This document shows, one piece after another, positions 1 through 6,707 of a stretch of 12,128 nt of DNA. Origin of the DNA: Candidatus Hodarchaeota archaeon (GTDB lineage: Archaea; Asgardarchaeota; Heimdallarchaeia; Hodarchaeales; YT1-039); NCBI GenBank assembly GCA_016840025.1, contig JAEOTF010000448.1, forward strand, positions 1 to 12,128. The letters are read 5' to 3'. Position 1 is the stretch's first letter, and each line of letters starts with the position of its first letter. A program made the position numbers and the translations under genes. The notes beneath the pieces are model-generated. The model was not told where the DNA came from, made no database searches, and saw only the letters and a program-made list of their open reading frames with translations.

Positions 1-537
1 ATCATTTATTGGGTCCCTTGGTGGGGGAATATCGTTTTTAGTGAGGAGCTCTTTTAGGGAAACTAGTAAAGGTTTGAGACTTTCACAGTCGGGGTATTTA
101 TGCTCATATTTGTTTGTTAATTTCTGTTTATTTTGGTCTTTCCAATTGTCTAGGAGCGAGATTAATGTGCTTTTGAGTGCTATGTACTGTTTTTGGGAGT
201 GGTACAGTTGTGTAATGAGGCTCCTGAATAATTTTTCCAGTTGTGGTTTTCCAAAGGAGTCTAGATAGGTGGAAGCTTTTTCCTTGTCTTGTTCTATCCC
301 GATCAGGAGTTTATACTTAATGATGAGGTAGACTGAGGGCATTTTTTCTTTGCTACAACTGTGACAATAGAGTTCTTCCTCAAGAATGCCAGTGATGAGT
401 GGGGAGTTAATCATGTCCCCGATATGGTACGAGAGCATAAGACATTCAAAGAGCTTTGTCTGGGTGCTGTTGATTGAATTTTGACAATGGGGACATGGAA
501 CAGGTTTTGGAAAGAACACTGTATCATAAAGCCCCAT
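1..537 (-). CDS. Zinc-ribbon protein of unknown function, partial (C-terminus off the left edge)
   Basis: The minus strand is open from an ATG at 537 to the window edge, giving 179 codons and no stop. The protein begins MGLYDTVFFPKPVPCPHC. It has two cysteine pairs, CPHC at residues 15-18 and CHSC at 58-61, which together form a plausible four-cysteine zinc ribbon. The N-terminal pattern of a Gly-Leu-Tyr-Asp-Thr opening, CPxC, a 'QTK' segment and a 'YHIGD' segment resembles small hypothetical zinc-ribbon proteins found in bacteria, archaea and phages; no function is known to me. The rest, from about residue 85, is polar and helical, with many Lys and Gln. AGGAAGTG lies 7 bases upstream of the ATG and supports this start. 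The gene lies 53 bases downstream of the antitoxin at 591-965 on the same strand, but nothing ties the two functionally. It is somewhat richer in GC than the toxin-antitoxin genes beside it. I am confident that it is coding and not confident of any role. Confidence 0.75.
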   Translation of the reverse strand, partial: MGLYDTVFFPKPVPCPHCQNSINSTQTKLFECLMLSYHIGDMINSPLITGILEEELYCHSCSKEKMPSVYLIIKYKLLIGIEQDKEKASTYLDSFGKPQLEKLFRSLITQLYHSQKQYIALKSTLISLLDNWKDQNKQKLTNKYEHKYPDCESLKPLLVSLKELLTKNDIPPPRDPIND

Positions 538-590
538 GACGAACACTTCCTACTTATTAGGTATCCTTTTTTATTCTATTGTTCTTACAA

Positions 591-965
591 TTAGTTTTCG
601 GGATCAAAGTTTAAAGGTGGAGTTTTTCGTTTATAGTTTGGATCTTTTAAGATCTGCTCTCTTGTAAGTGATTTTGCAGTTTTAGCACTGTTTAACTCCA
701 TAAGTTCAGTATGGGGTGGTTCAATCTCATTTTCCGCTAATAAATTGATAAATGCTAAATAAGATAGTTTACTGAGCTTCCAAGCATCCTTAAATCGAAG
801 TTGACCAGATTTATAAAGTTCTAATAATGTATTAAGCTTCCACTCATTAAAAGTTGTATGCACAATTGATCGAAACAGCGTTGCAATTGGGATATCCTTC
901 TCTTTAGCAGCTAATTCCAATATTCGATAATCTTCTTTCGCAATGCGGATATTCACCTGAGTCAT
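591..965 (-). CDS. Antitoxin with ribbon-helix-helix N-terminus and UPF0175-like helices
   Basis: This 124-residue protein opens with a short beta strand (TQVNIRIAKEDY) and two helices up to about residue 42, the layout of a ribbon-helix-helix DNA-binding fold. Residues 44-86 (LLELYKSGQLRFKDAWKLSK, then a helix ending in a short 'ENEIEPPH' segment) match the pattern of UPF0175 proteins, small predicted antitoxins whose helices read roughly 'LYKEGKISLGKAAELAGMS'. The polar C-terminal tail, residues 90-124, would be the toxin-binding part. The gene is transcribed away from the PIN-domain gene at 1025, with 59 bases between the two start codons, so I infer that it neutralises that toxin and controls the shared promoter region. 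UPF0175 genes more often sit in the same direction as their toxin, so the divergent layout is unusual. The assignment is by eye. Confidence 0.7.
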   Translation of the reverse strand: MTQVNIRIAKEDYRILELAAKEKDIPIATLFRSIVHTTFNEWKLNTLLELYKSGQLRFKDAWKLSKLSYLAFINLLAENEIEPPHTELMELNSAKTAKSLTREQILKDPNYKRKTPPLNFDPEN

Positions 966-973
966 ATATAAAA
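965..973 (+). promoter_or_regulatory. TATA-like box for the plus-strand PIN toxin
   Basis: TATATAAAA starts at the edge of the antitoxin's start codon on the opposite strand, 51 bases before the toxin ATG at 1025. At normal archaeal spacing this would place transcription start near 995-1000 and give a leader of about 25-30 bases. AT-rich DNA produces such boxes easily, so this is a position-supported guess. Confidence 0.4.
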
Positions 974-981
974 CATAGAAC

Positions 982-996
982 GATAATTTAATAATC
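982..996. promoter_or_regulatory. Imperfect palindrome between divergent toxin and antitoxin genes, possible operator
   Basis: GATAATTTAATAATC is a 15-base near-palindrome with six of seven pairs matching around a central T. It sits in the 59-base gap between the two divergent start codons. Ribbon-helix-helix antitoxins usually repress their own promoters by binding short inverted repeats, so this is the natural candidate site. The AT-rich content makes a chance match possible. Confidence 0.3.
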
Positions 997-1024
997 TATT
1001 GGTTAAGTGCTATAATTCCTAGCA

Positions 1025-1507
1025 ATGATAGGAATAGACACTTGTTCTTGGTCAAAAATCATTCTTTTAATAAATCAAGGTTGGAAGGAGTTAATAGAAG
1101 AGTGTTTAGAGAATATACAGTTCTTTATTACACGACCTGTTGAAAGAGAGCTTTTATATTTCTATCCTGATTATACAAATCTATGGGGAAAAGGGGCAAT
1201 TCTACCAAAACTAAATCGTAACATTGAATATTATCTGAACAAAGGATTTGATGAAGCTGATGCTTCGTTACTTGAATATGCTGAAATGTCTCAATATCAA
1301 CTTATTACTGAAGATGGTGGAATGCTTGCAGAAAATATCGTTGGTGAAAGCCGTATTATACAATTAAGTGACTTTTTCCAGAGATTAGAAGAATTAGATT
1401 TAATAAATCGAACAGAGTATTACCATCTTATTCGTTGGATGGGAAAAAACCAAAATATTACGAAAAGAAAAGAAAAATTTCTCTTAAGAGCTCTAAAAGA
1501 GGATTAA
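1025..1507 (+). CDS. PIN-domain ribonuclease toxin (VapC-like), divergent partner of the 591-965 antitoxin
   Basis: This 160-residue protein has the acidic pattern of the PIN fold: Asp5 in MIGIDTCSW, Glu40 in 'PVEREL', Asp79 in 'DEADASLLEYA', and Asp97 in 'ITEDGGML'. PIN toxins are Mg-dependent RNases that cleave tRNA, rRNA or mRNA until an antitoxin blocks them; the actual target here is unknown. Residues 1-116 hold the PIN core, and residues 117-160 form a basic helical tail (TKRKEKFLLRALKED at the end) beyond the usual domain. The 'DEADASLLEYA' segment with a 'ITEDGGML' strand resembles the DUF3368-type PIN proteins that pair with UPF0175 antitoxins, which fits the divergent neighbour at 591-965. 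No clear Shine-Dalgarno sequence precedes the ATG. All four expected acidic residues are present, so the enzyme is probably intact. Confidence 0.75.
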   Translation: MIGIDTCSWSKIILLINQGWKELIEECLENIQFFITRPVERELLYFYPDYTNLWGKGAILPKLNRNIEYYLNKGFDEADASLLEYAEMSQYQLITEDGGMLAENIVGESRIIQLSDFFQRLEELDLINRTEYYHLIRWMGKNQNITKRKEKFLLRALKED

Positions 1508-1627
1508 TTCTGTGATACCTAGTATTCTCAACTGCTGAGTCTTTCAGTGTTTGAAATATCAGTGATTGGGATTTATGAGAGGATATTTGGTTGATGGGAT
1601 GAGTATTAAAACATAATAACTTCAAAA

Positions 1628-2119
1628 TCAATCATTCGTAATTTTATTTTTCAGTTGCAAGATATTTTCTTTAAATGACTCTAAATTAGGGCTAAGTATC
1701 GGAATTGTGCCTAAATTTCCCTTAAAATCACTATCAAATGTAATAAAATTAAGAACATTAGACTGGATAGCAATGACAGTGTGTAAAGCATCAGCAGCAT
1801 ACAAATTATTTTCAAATATCTGCTTTTTTGCAGCCATCAAAGCTGCTTGAGTGACTGGGACTAAAATTATCCGCTTTCTAAGACACATTTCACCTATTTC
1901 GGATAGAAAGAATTCAATTACTAATTTAGCGTCTTTTTCTTCTATAGTTCCAAGGTTAGCCTGTTTTTTCAGAGCTCGAAACATTTCGATAATTGCCCAT
2001 TCACAAGTCACCCCCTGAAATTCTTTGGTTAATTGTTTTAATAACCAATCTGCTCTTTCTTGATCCTCTATCGGACAATACGCGTGATAAAAAACATTTG
2101 TATCAAGATATAGTGACAT
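1628..2119 (-). CDS. vapC: PIN-domain ribonuclease toxin VapC
   Basis: This 163-residue protein starts MSLYLDTNVFYHAY, a classic PIN opening with catalytic Asp6. Glu45 (WAIIEMFRAL), Asp110 (YAADALHTV) and Asp129 or Asp131 (ITFDSDF) complete the acidic site, so it should be an active Mg-dependent RNase; its RNA target cannot be read from sequence. It begins one base after the stop codon of the ribbon-helix-helix antitoxin at 2121-2384, the usual antitoxin-first operon with coupled translation. This is a separate system from the PIN toxin at 1025-1507: the two proteins share only the fold pattern, and their partners differ. The gene converges with that toxin, leaving a 120-base gap in which I see no clear terminator. 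Confidence 0.9.
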   Translation of the reverse strand: MSLYLDTNVFYHAYCPIEDQERADWLLKQLTKEFQGVTCEWAIIEMFRALKKQANLGTIEEKDAKLVIEFFLSEIGEMCLRKRIILVPVTQAALMAAKKQIFENNLYAADALHTVIAIQSNVLNFITFDSDFKGNLGTIPILSPNLESFKENILQLKNKITND

Positions 2120-2120
2120 A

Positions 2121-2384
2121 TTATTCCTCTTCCCTAACAGCTCGAATAACCTTCACACCGGATTGGAAGGGTTTTTTTTGTTTCTTTTTGAGATAATTTA
2201 TCAGTTCTTCCCGTGAACTTATTCCAATTTGCTCTTTTATGTAAGAATAAATCCCACCTCTTACAGCTTCACTTCTAGAATTAATAATGCCTTCCTTAAT
2301 AAGTTGATCTAGCCATTCAATTAATTCATCGTCTATTGATACGGATATTGTTGTCAATCCATCACCTTTACAAGAAGACATCAT
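2121..2384 (-). CDS. vapB: Ribbon-helix-helix (CopG-type) antitoxin VapB
   Basis: The 87-residue protein carries a textbook ribbon-helix-helix: strand TTISVSIDDELIEWLDQLIK at residues 11-30, a turn with 'INSRSEAVRGG', and a second helix to about residue 50. Residues 55-87 are a charged tail ending 'VIRAVREEE', a form common at the toxin-binding end of archaeal VapB antitoxins. It should bind and block the PIN toxin encoded immediately downstream (1628-2119, a one-base gap) and repress its own promoter as a dimer. Two consecutive ATGs open the frame, and either could be used. The first ten residues are not conserved-looking, but no later Met or good alternative start precedes the strand. The upstream DNA contains the inverted pair TTAAATT/AATTTAA (2430-2436 and 2453-2459), a weak operator candidate. 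Confidence 0.88.
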   Translation of the reverse strand: MMSSCKGDGLTTISVSIDDELIEWLDQLIKEGIINSRSEAVRGGIYSYIKEQIGISSREELINYLKKKQKKPFQSGVKVIRAVREEE

Positions 2385-2771
2385 TTAATAACGTTTGAAC
2401 ATTACAAAATAAGTAATAATTAAAGACTATTAAATTGTATCTTTAAGTCTATAATTTAAAATATCGCCTTGAAGTATTTATTTTAATTCTATTGAATCAG
2501 TTAAGAACGAAAAAAGGAAAAAGTTGGTGTAATAAAACATAATAACATTGTGGCATGTCAATCGACACATATCAATTGGAATGAAGTATCCGAAAAGCAA
2601 TCCAGGAGCATATTAACCAAAAAGCACATAGAAACCTTGGTAAAGCTGTCTTATTAACTGAAAGGATTCGGAAAACTGCTCTTAAGGGGTACGATAGTTC
2701 AAACACCATACGTGAGCGGCGTGATAAGAGGAACTAAGGGAAGGAAAAGAGGAATTTATACTACATACTTT
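2385..2771. other. Intergenic region with vapB upstream DNA and an antitoxin remnant
   Basis: About 390 bases without an intact gene. The left part (2385-2500) is very AT-rich and must hold the vapBC promoter; several TATA-like stretches are present and none stands out. The right part holds the frameshifted plus-strand antitoxin remnant described separately. I see no RNA gene here. Confidence 0.6.
2565..2737 (+). pseudogene. Decayed VapB-type antitoxin, frameshifted and lacking its toxin
   Basis: Reading 2565-2591 gives THINWNEVS, and reading from 2594 one frame over gives 'KAIQEHINQKAHRNLGKAV', then 'LLTERIRKTALKGYDSS' and 'NTIRERRDKRN' before TAA at 2735-2737. The 'INWxEV...AIxE.I' segment and the 'LTExIRK...G.DSxxxIRExRDKR' tail are the hallmarks of archaeal VapB ribbon-helix-helix antitoxins. 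The two parts join if one A is added to the run GAAAAG at 2592-2597 (GAA AAA GCA), so a single-base deletion broke the frame. The N-terminal DNA-binding strand is not recognisable upstream, and no PIN toxin follows; the next gene is an unrelated surface protein on the other strand. A base-calling error in the A run could fake the frameshift, but it would not restore the missing strand or toxin. Confidence 0.6.
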
Positions 2772-5700
2772 TTAATATTTAGCATCTAAGCGTTTTAACC
2801 GGGTCTGCTGAAATTCCTCAAAAGTAAGTTTCATGGATGCGAAAATTGTTTCCCAAGCTGTTAGATCTGGATGAAGAAAAGGGGGCAACCACTTACGATT
2901 CACATAATTTTGAACGAATAGATAGAAATTTTCATAAGATTGGAAAGTTTGATAAATTTGGTTAGATGCTACCTCCAGATCATCTAAATTTTCTTCGTTT
3001 CTAGTCGATATTATACTTTCTTGAAACTGTTGAGCATACTGCTGGAATTGTTGATACATCAGTTTCAGATCTTGTTGAAGTTTGGGTAGTTGAAAAGCAA
3101 TGAAACCTGTCCATACTCCTAAACTAACGAATCCAAGTAAAAGAATGAGTAATAGCCCTCGAGTTAACGGGTTGTCCCATTTTAAGCGGGGATTCCCTAA
3201 AAATCCGTAATCTAACCCATCTGGGAAAAAGTCATAATCTGTATCTTGATTATGAGGATCACTTCCTACTCTATATTCTTGTAAATTTGTAAGTCCGTCA
3301 CCATCTGGATCTGCATCTGCATCATTTATTAATGGATTGAGCCCGTTGTCTATCTCCCACCCATCTAACATACCATCTGCGTCCGAATCTGGATTATTAG
3401 GATCGGTAGTATATGTTGATACCTCATTACCATCGGTTAACCCATCTGCGTCCGAGTCAGATTTTAGGGGGTTAGTGAGATATATAATCACTTCTTCTTC
3501 ATCCGTTAATCCATCTGCGTCTGAATCCATGTTAAGTGGATCAGTAGTGTATGTTTTTACTTCCGCTCCGTCGGTTAATCCATCATCATCGGAATCAGGA
3601 TCGTTTACTGTAGTACCTAGTTGATATTCTTCTAGATTCGTTAGGTTATCATGATCTAAATCCTCAGTTGAATCATCAGTATATGGATCTAAACCTGTGA
3701 GGATTTCGAAGACGTCAGACATGCCATCTCCATCGGAGTCAATATTTTGTAAGGGATAATAGTCTCTAGCTCCAGTAGATCCAGCTAAAAGATACTCTCC
3801 CGCTCCAGCATAGTCTGACCAGTAATTTCCCTCGTTAACAGCTGTATCGTACCAGTAGTTATTAGAACCATCGTCATATGCTTGAGCGGTTTCATTTTGA
3901 TTCTGAAGGAAATTATTATGATAAAGTTGATTAGTGTGACAAAATTCATCCAAATGGATACCAAATTGAATATTTTGATACAAGTAGTTTTTAATAACCA
4001 AACAATTATAGGAATCCTCAATCCTGATACCATCAATTCCATTTTGACTACATATATTGCCTATAATTGTCACATTCTCAGAGTTTCCTAGAGAGATGCC
4101 ATAACCATAGAGTGTTAACCCCGGATATGAATACCGTCCTCTATTATTATTACAGATATTATTTTTGATTATAGAATGGTCAGAATCGTCGAGGGCAATA
4201 CCTTGGTGATTATTTTGACTACAAGTATTATTACTAATCACACTAAACCCAGAATTCTCAAGAAAAATGCCAAAACCATAGAGAACATATTGGGTTGATC
4301 TCCCATTATGATTTGAGGTAGTATTCATGATCAAAGCATGTTTCGAATTATAAAGGTAGATACCATTATTCAAATTTGAGGTACAGGTATTGTTTTCAAG
4401 TGTACAGTACTCAGATCCTATAAGGGAGATACCATTATCGCCATTTGAACCACAAAAATTATTCGTGAGTGTAACATTCCGACAATTCGTAATGGAGATG
4501 CCATCATTCGAATTTTTTACACAGGTACTGTGAGATATAGTAACTGTCCCATCTGCTACATTTTCAATAAAAATCCCATCTTTTCTAGATAATAATCCTG
4601 TCTCAATCCAACATTTGTTGATAATGAAATGTACTGTTGTATCATGAATATAGATACCAGTTGAAAATGAAGCAGTAATGTTCCATCCTTCCAAAATATA
4701 TGGATCGGTCTCAGTCCCTGAACCATTTTTAGCTAAAGTCTGGAATTCAACATCACTCGAGATTTCAATTGGATTATGAGGGACATAATTCCCATAGAAA
4801 ACCTCAATTAAACTTTTAGCGCGGTTATTTCCAATGAATAGTTCATTAAAAAGGGGTGGAGCATAAGCTGTGAAATTAAATATCCCTAATGAGGAAGGAA
4901 TCCATTCATAACTAATTGTGACATTTTCACCCTGTTTTAGGTTAGGAATCGTCTGTGAAGCTGTCCCAATAGGTTCCTTATCTAAATATAAGTACAATTC
5001 CACATTGGTTTCATTATAATCACCAATGTTCCATACTGTTGAGTTTATCAAATAAGTTGTATTTACTTTAGCATAAATTGGTGCTTCCATACTAACCCGT
5101 AGTTCATGTCTATCCGAATCAGCAGGATTCGTTTCAAGAAGTACATAATCAAACCTACTTGAGTAACCTGGATTATTTCCACCTCCCCAACTTTTACCCC
5201 ATAACCCAATTTGGAGATGTTTCCAATTTAAAGTGTGTTTCCCTCCAATTGTATAAGTCACATCTCCTGATTTTCTAAAAAAAAAAGTAAAAAGGTTATT
5301 CAACGCATTATATTCTATTCTAAGATAAACTCCTAATTCCCACTCGGTACTCGGGATCGCTGTGAATAGGAGCTCCTCTTGACCACCTCCATCTTCGATT
5401 CCTTCGAGACATACACCGGGAGTGTTATGATTGTCATAAACAAAACCCCAAACAAACCATCGACTTGTATCTTCAAAGAACAATAAACCTGTTTGACTTT
5501 CAATCCCCGCGTCAGTTTGCATAAAGGTTTCAATCGACCAATCGCCTTCTGGCGCAGGCTGATATAACATTGGGGATTCCCATGTACTACCCCAGGTATC
5601 TTCATCACTAGTGACATCCATAGTAAACCAGCTTGAAGAACTAGTAAGGGAATAGCTACTGTCAACGGGATACCATGTCCACCTAGAATGTAAAGTAGTT

Positions 5701-6560
5701 TCATTAAAATCATCAAACCAAGCTGACTCATATCCAGTTTCATTTATCTCTCTATAATTGGAAACTATTTCTGGTTCGCTTAAAGCTCGGTTGTATATAC
5801 GTACTTCATCAATTAAGCCATGAAGATAACCTCCACTAGCATCTTGAGAACCAGGGGTATCACTAGGACTCCCTCGATGCCCGAATTTTACTGAAGAAGT
5901 TGAGTCTAAATTCTCATTGACTTTTGCTGTGGATAGGATCACGCTGTCCCAGTAAAATGTTATATTCCCATTATTACGTGTAACAGCTATATAGATCCAT
6001 TTATTAGGAATTAAAATAGATGGAGTCATATCTATCCCCCCATCTGCACCTATATAGGCAAAACGAAGGTCATGAAGGGGCAATTTAGTTAATGTCCATC
6101 CTTGACTTAGCTCCCCAGATTTTTGTACCCATTTTTCTATTAAAATCATCTCCCCTTCTAAAGAGGCAAAATTCACCCACAAAGTAAGAGTAAAATCATT
6201 AATCCCAAAATTCAAAGATGGATCATGGGGAATATTAATGAAACTATCCACTCCATCAAGTTTAAAGGCCTGACCAATGATTCCTTCTCCATACTCTATA
6301 GTACCCTCAAACGTTCCATGATTATTTCCAATCTCATCATTGACATTATTTTCACCGCGCCACCAACTAATCAAACCATCTTCAGGACTGGAATCTAAGT
6401 TTTGAAGTGGTATAAAAGGGGAATTAACCATTGTATTCACAGGTGCGATAGAAGTATCATCAATCCACCCCTTTACTGAGTGATTTATTAGGAATAACGA
6501 GAGAAATATCCCAAATGTGATTATAATAATGCCTTTCTGCGCTTTTTGGGTAAAAAGCAT
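2772..6560 (-). CDS. Large secreted membrane-anchored protein: LamG, ConA-like, CARDB, NosD-type beta-helix, thrombospondin-3 repeats
   Basis: A 1262-residue predicted surface protein. In order: a signal/anchor helix at 10-26; a LamG (concanavalin-like) domain about 60-265, opening 'GLISWWRGENNVNDEIGNN'; a second beta-sandwich about 280-477 starting 'WFDDFNETTLHSRWTWY', like ConA-type carbohydrate-binding modules; a CARDB-like Ig domain about 485-590; a right-handed parallel beta-helix about 592-930, entered by 'GSGTETDPYILEGWNI' and closed by 'GNYWSDYAGAGEYL' as in NosD-type proteins; Asp-rich DxDxDG thrombospondin-3 repeats about 940-1112, expected to bind calcium; a membrane helix about 1136-1156; and a Gln/Phe-rich tail of about 105 residues, likely cytoplasmic. 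The domains suggest glycan or cell-surface binding; I see no catalytic motif that I can name. The start is supported by AGGAG nine bases upstream of the ATG. The gene lies 147 bases downstream of the SBBP gene on the same strand, behind a hairpin. A tail this long after the last helix is unusual for a simple anchored adhesin. Confidence 0.85.
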   Translation of the reverse strand: MLFTQKAQKGIIIITFGIFLSLFLINHSVKGWIDDTSIAPVNTMVNSPFIPLQNLDSSPEDGLISWWRGENNVNDEIGNNHGTFEGTIEYGEGIIGQAFKLDGVDSFINIPHDPSLNFGINDFTLTLWVNFASLEGEMILIEKWVQKSGELSQGWTLTKLPLHDLRFAYIGADGGIDMTPSILIPNKWIYIAVTRNNGNITFYWDSVILSTAKVNENLDSTSSVKFGHRGSPSDTPGSQDASGGYLHGLIDEVRIYNRALSEPEIVSNYREINETGYESAWFDDFNETTLHSRWTWYPVDSSYSLTSSSSWFTMDVTSDEDTWGSTWESPMLYQPAPEGDWSIETFMQTDAGIESQTGLLFFEDTSRWFVWGFVYDNHNTPGVCLEGIEDGGGQEELLFTAIPSTEWELGVYLRIEYNALNNLFTFFFRKSGDVTYTIGGKHTLNWKHLQIGLWGKSWGGGNNPGYSSRFDYVLLETNPADSDRHELRVSMEAPIYAKVNTTYLINSTVWNIGDYNETNVELYLYLDKEPIGTASQTIPNLKQGENVTISYEWIPSSLGIFNFTAYAPPLFNELFIGNNRAKSLIEVFYGNYVPHNPIEISSDVEFQTLAKNGSGTETDPYILEGWNITASFSTGIYIHDTTVHFIINKCWIETGLLSRKDGIFIENVADGTVTISHSTCVKNSNDGISITNCRNVTLTNNFCGSNGDNGISLIGSEYCTLENNTCTSNLNNGIYLYNSKHALIMNTTSNHNGRSTQYVLYGFGIFLENSGFSVISNNTCSQNNHQGIALDDSDHSIIKNNICNNNRGRYSYPGLTLYGYGISLGNSENVTIIGNICSQNGIDGIRIEDSYNCLVIKNYLYQNIQFGIHLDEFCHTNQLYHNNFLQNQNETAQAYDDGSNNYWYDTAVNEGNYWSDYAGAGEYLLAGSTGARDYYPLQNIDSDGDGMSDVFEILTGLDPYTDDSTEDLDHDNLTNLEEYQLGTTVNDPDSDDDGLTDGAEVKTYTTDPLNMDSDADGLTDEEEVIIYLTNPLKSDSDADGLTDGNEVSTYTTDPNNPDSDADGMLDGWEIDNGLNPLINDADADPDGDGLTNLQEYRVGSDPHNQDTDYDFFPDGLDYGFLGNPRLKWDNPLTRGLLLILLLGFVSLGVWTGFIAFQLPKLQQDLKLMYQQFQQYAQQFQESIISTRNEENLDDLEVASNQIYQTFQSYENFYLFVQNYVNRKWLPPFLHPDLTAWETIFASMKLTFEEFQQTRLKRLDAKY
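3321..3605 (-). repeat. Tandem 69-base repeats encoding thrombospondin type 3 calcium-binding units
   Basis: Four consecutive 23-residue units (about residues 986-1077 of the large surface protein) read 'DSDADGLTDGNEVSTYTTDP' with small changes. The DNA is also similar: variants of CATCTGCGTCCGAATC recur near 3375, 3444 and 3511 on the plus strand. Each unit carries the DxDxDG loop that binds calcium in thrombospondin-3 repeats, so this region is probably a stiff calcium-dependent stalk between the beta-helix and the membrane helix. Repeats this similar can change number by slippage. Confidence 0.8.
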
Positions 6561-6653
6561 CTCTATTTGCTCCTATCCTTACCTGTGCTGGATAAATAGC
6601 TAAACAAATCCCTTTGTTTTAATATTTAATTACTAATTAATAACAAAATTTGC

Positions 6654-6680
6654 AGAGGATTGAGATTCAACTAATCCTCT
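6654..6680 (-). terminator. Hairpin after the SBBP gene, possible terminator
   Basis: Perfect 8-base inverted repeat, AGAGGATT and AATCCTCT, with an 11-base loop, starting 27 bases past the stop codon of the SBBP gene. On the minus strand it is followed within a few bases by TTTTG and further T-rich sequence. It lies between two minus-strand genes and could end the first transcript. Archaeal termination relies mainly on T runs, so the role of the stem is uncertain. Confidence 0.4.
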
Positions 6681-6707
6681 AACACGACTATTTCTGGAAT
6701 GAGAATT

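Noticed and set aside
41..268. Plus-strand open frame of 75 codons near the left edge
   Set aside because: It is antisense to the zinc-ribbon gene, whose two CxxC pairs and ribosome binding site make the minus strand the coding one.
1993..2196. Plus-strand open frame of 67 codons over the vapB/vapC junction
   Set aside because: It is antisense to two well-supported toxin-antitoxin genes and has no family features.
2430..2459. Inverted pair TTAAATT/AATTTAA upstream of vapB
   Set aside because: Seven AT-only bases on each side with a 16-base gap are expected by chance in DNA this AT-rich; kept only as a remark under vapB.
3321..3605. Evenly spaced short repeats considered as a CRISPR array
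   Set aside because: The spacing equals 23 codons and the 'spacers' encode the variable part of each calcium-binding unit, so it is a coding repeat.
3337..3624. Plus-strand open frame of 95 codons rich in Ser, Pro and Val
   Set aside because: It is the exact antisense of the thrombospondin-3 repeats; the repeated Asp/Gly codons leave the opposite strand open.
5333..5743. Minus-strand open frame of 136 codons
   Set aside because: It lies wholly inside the large surface-protein gene in another frame, and its product shows no recognisable domain.
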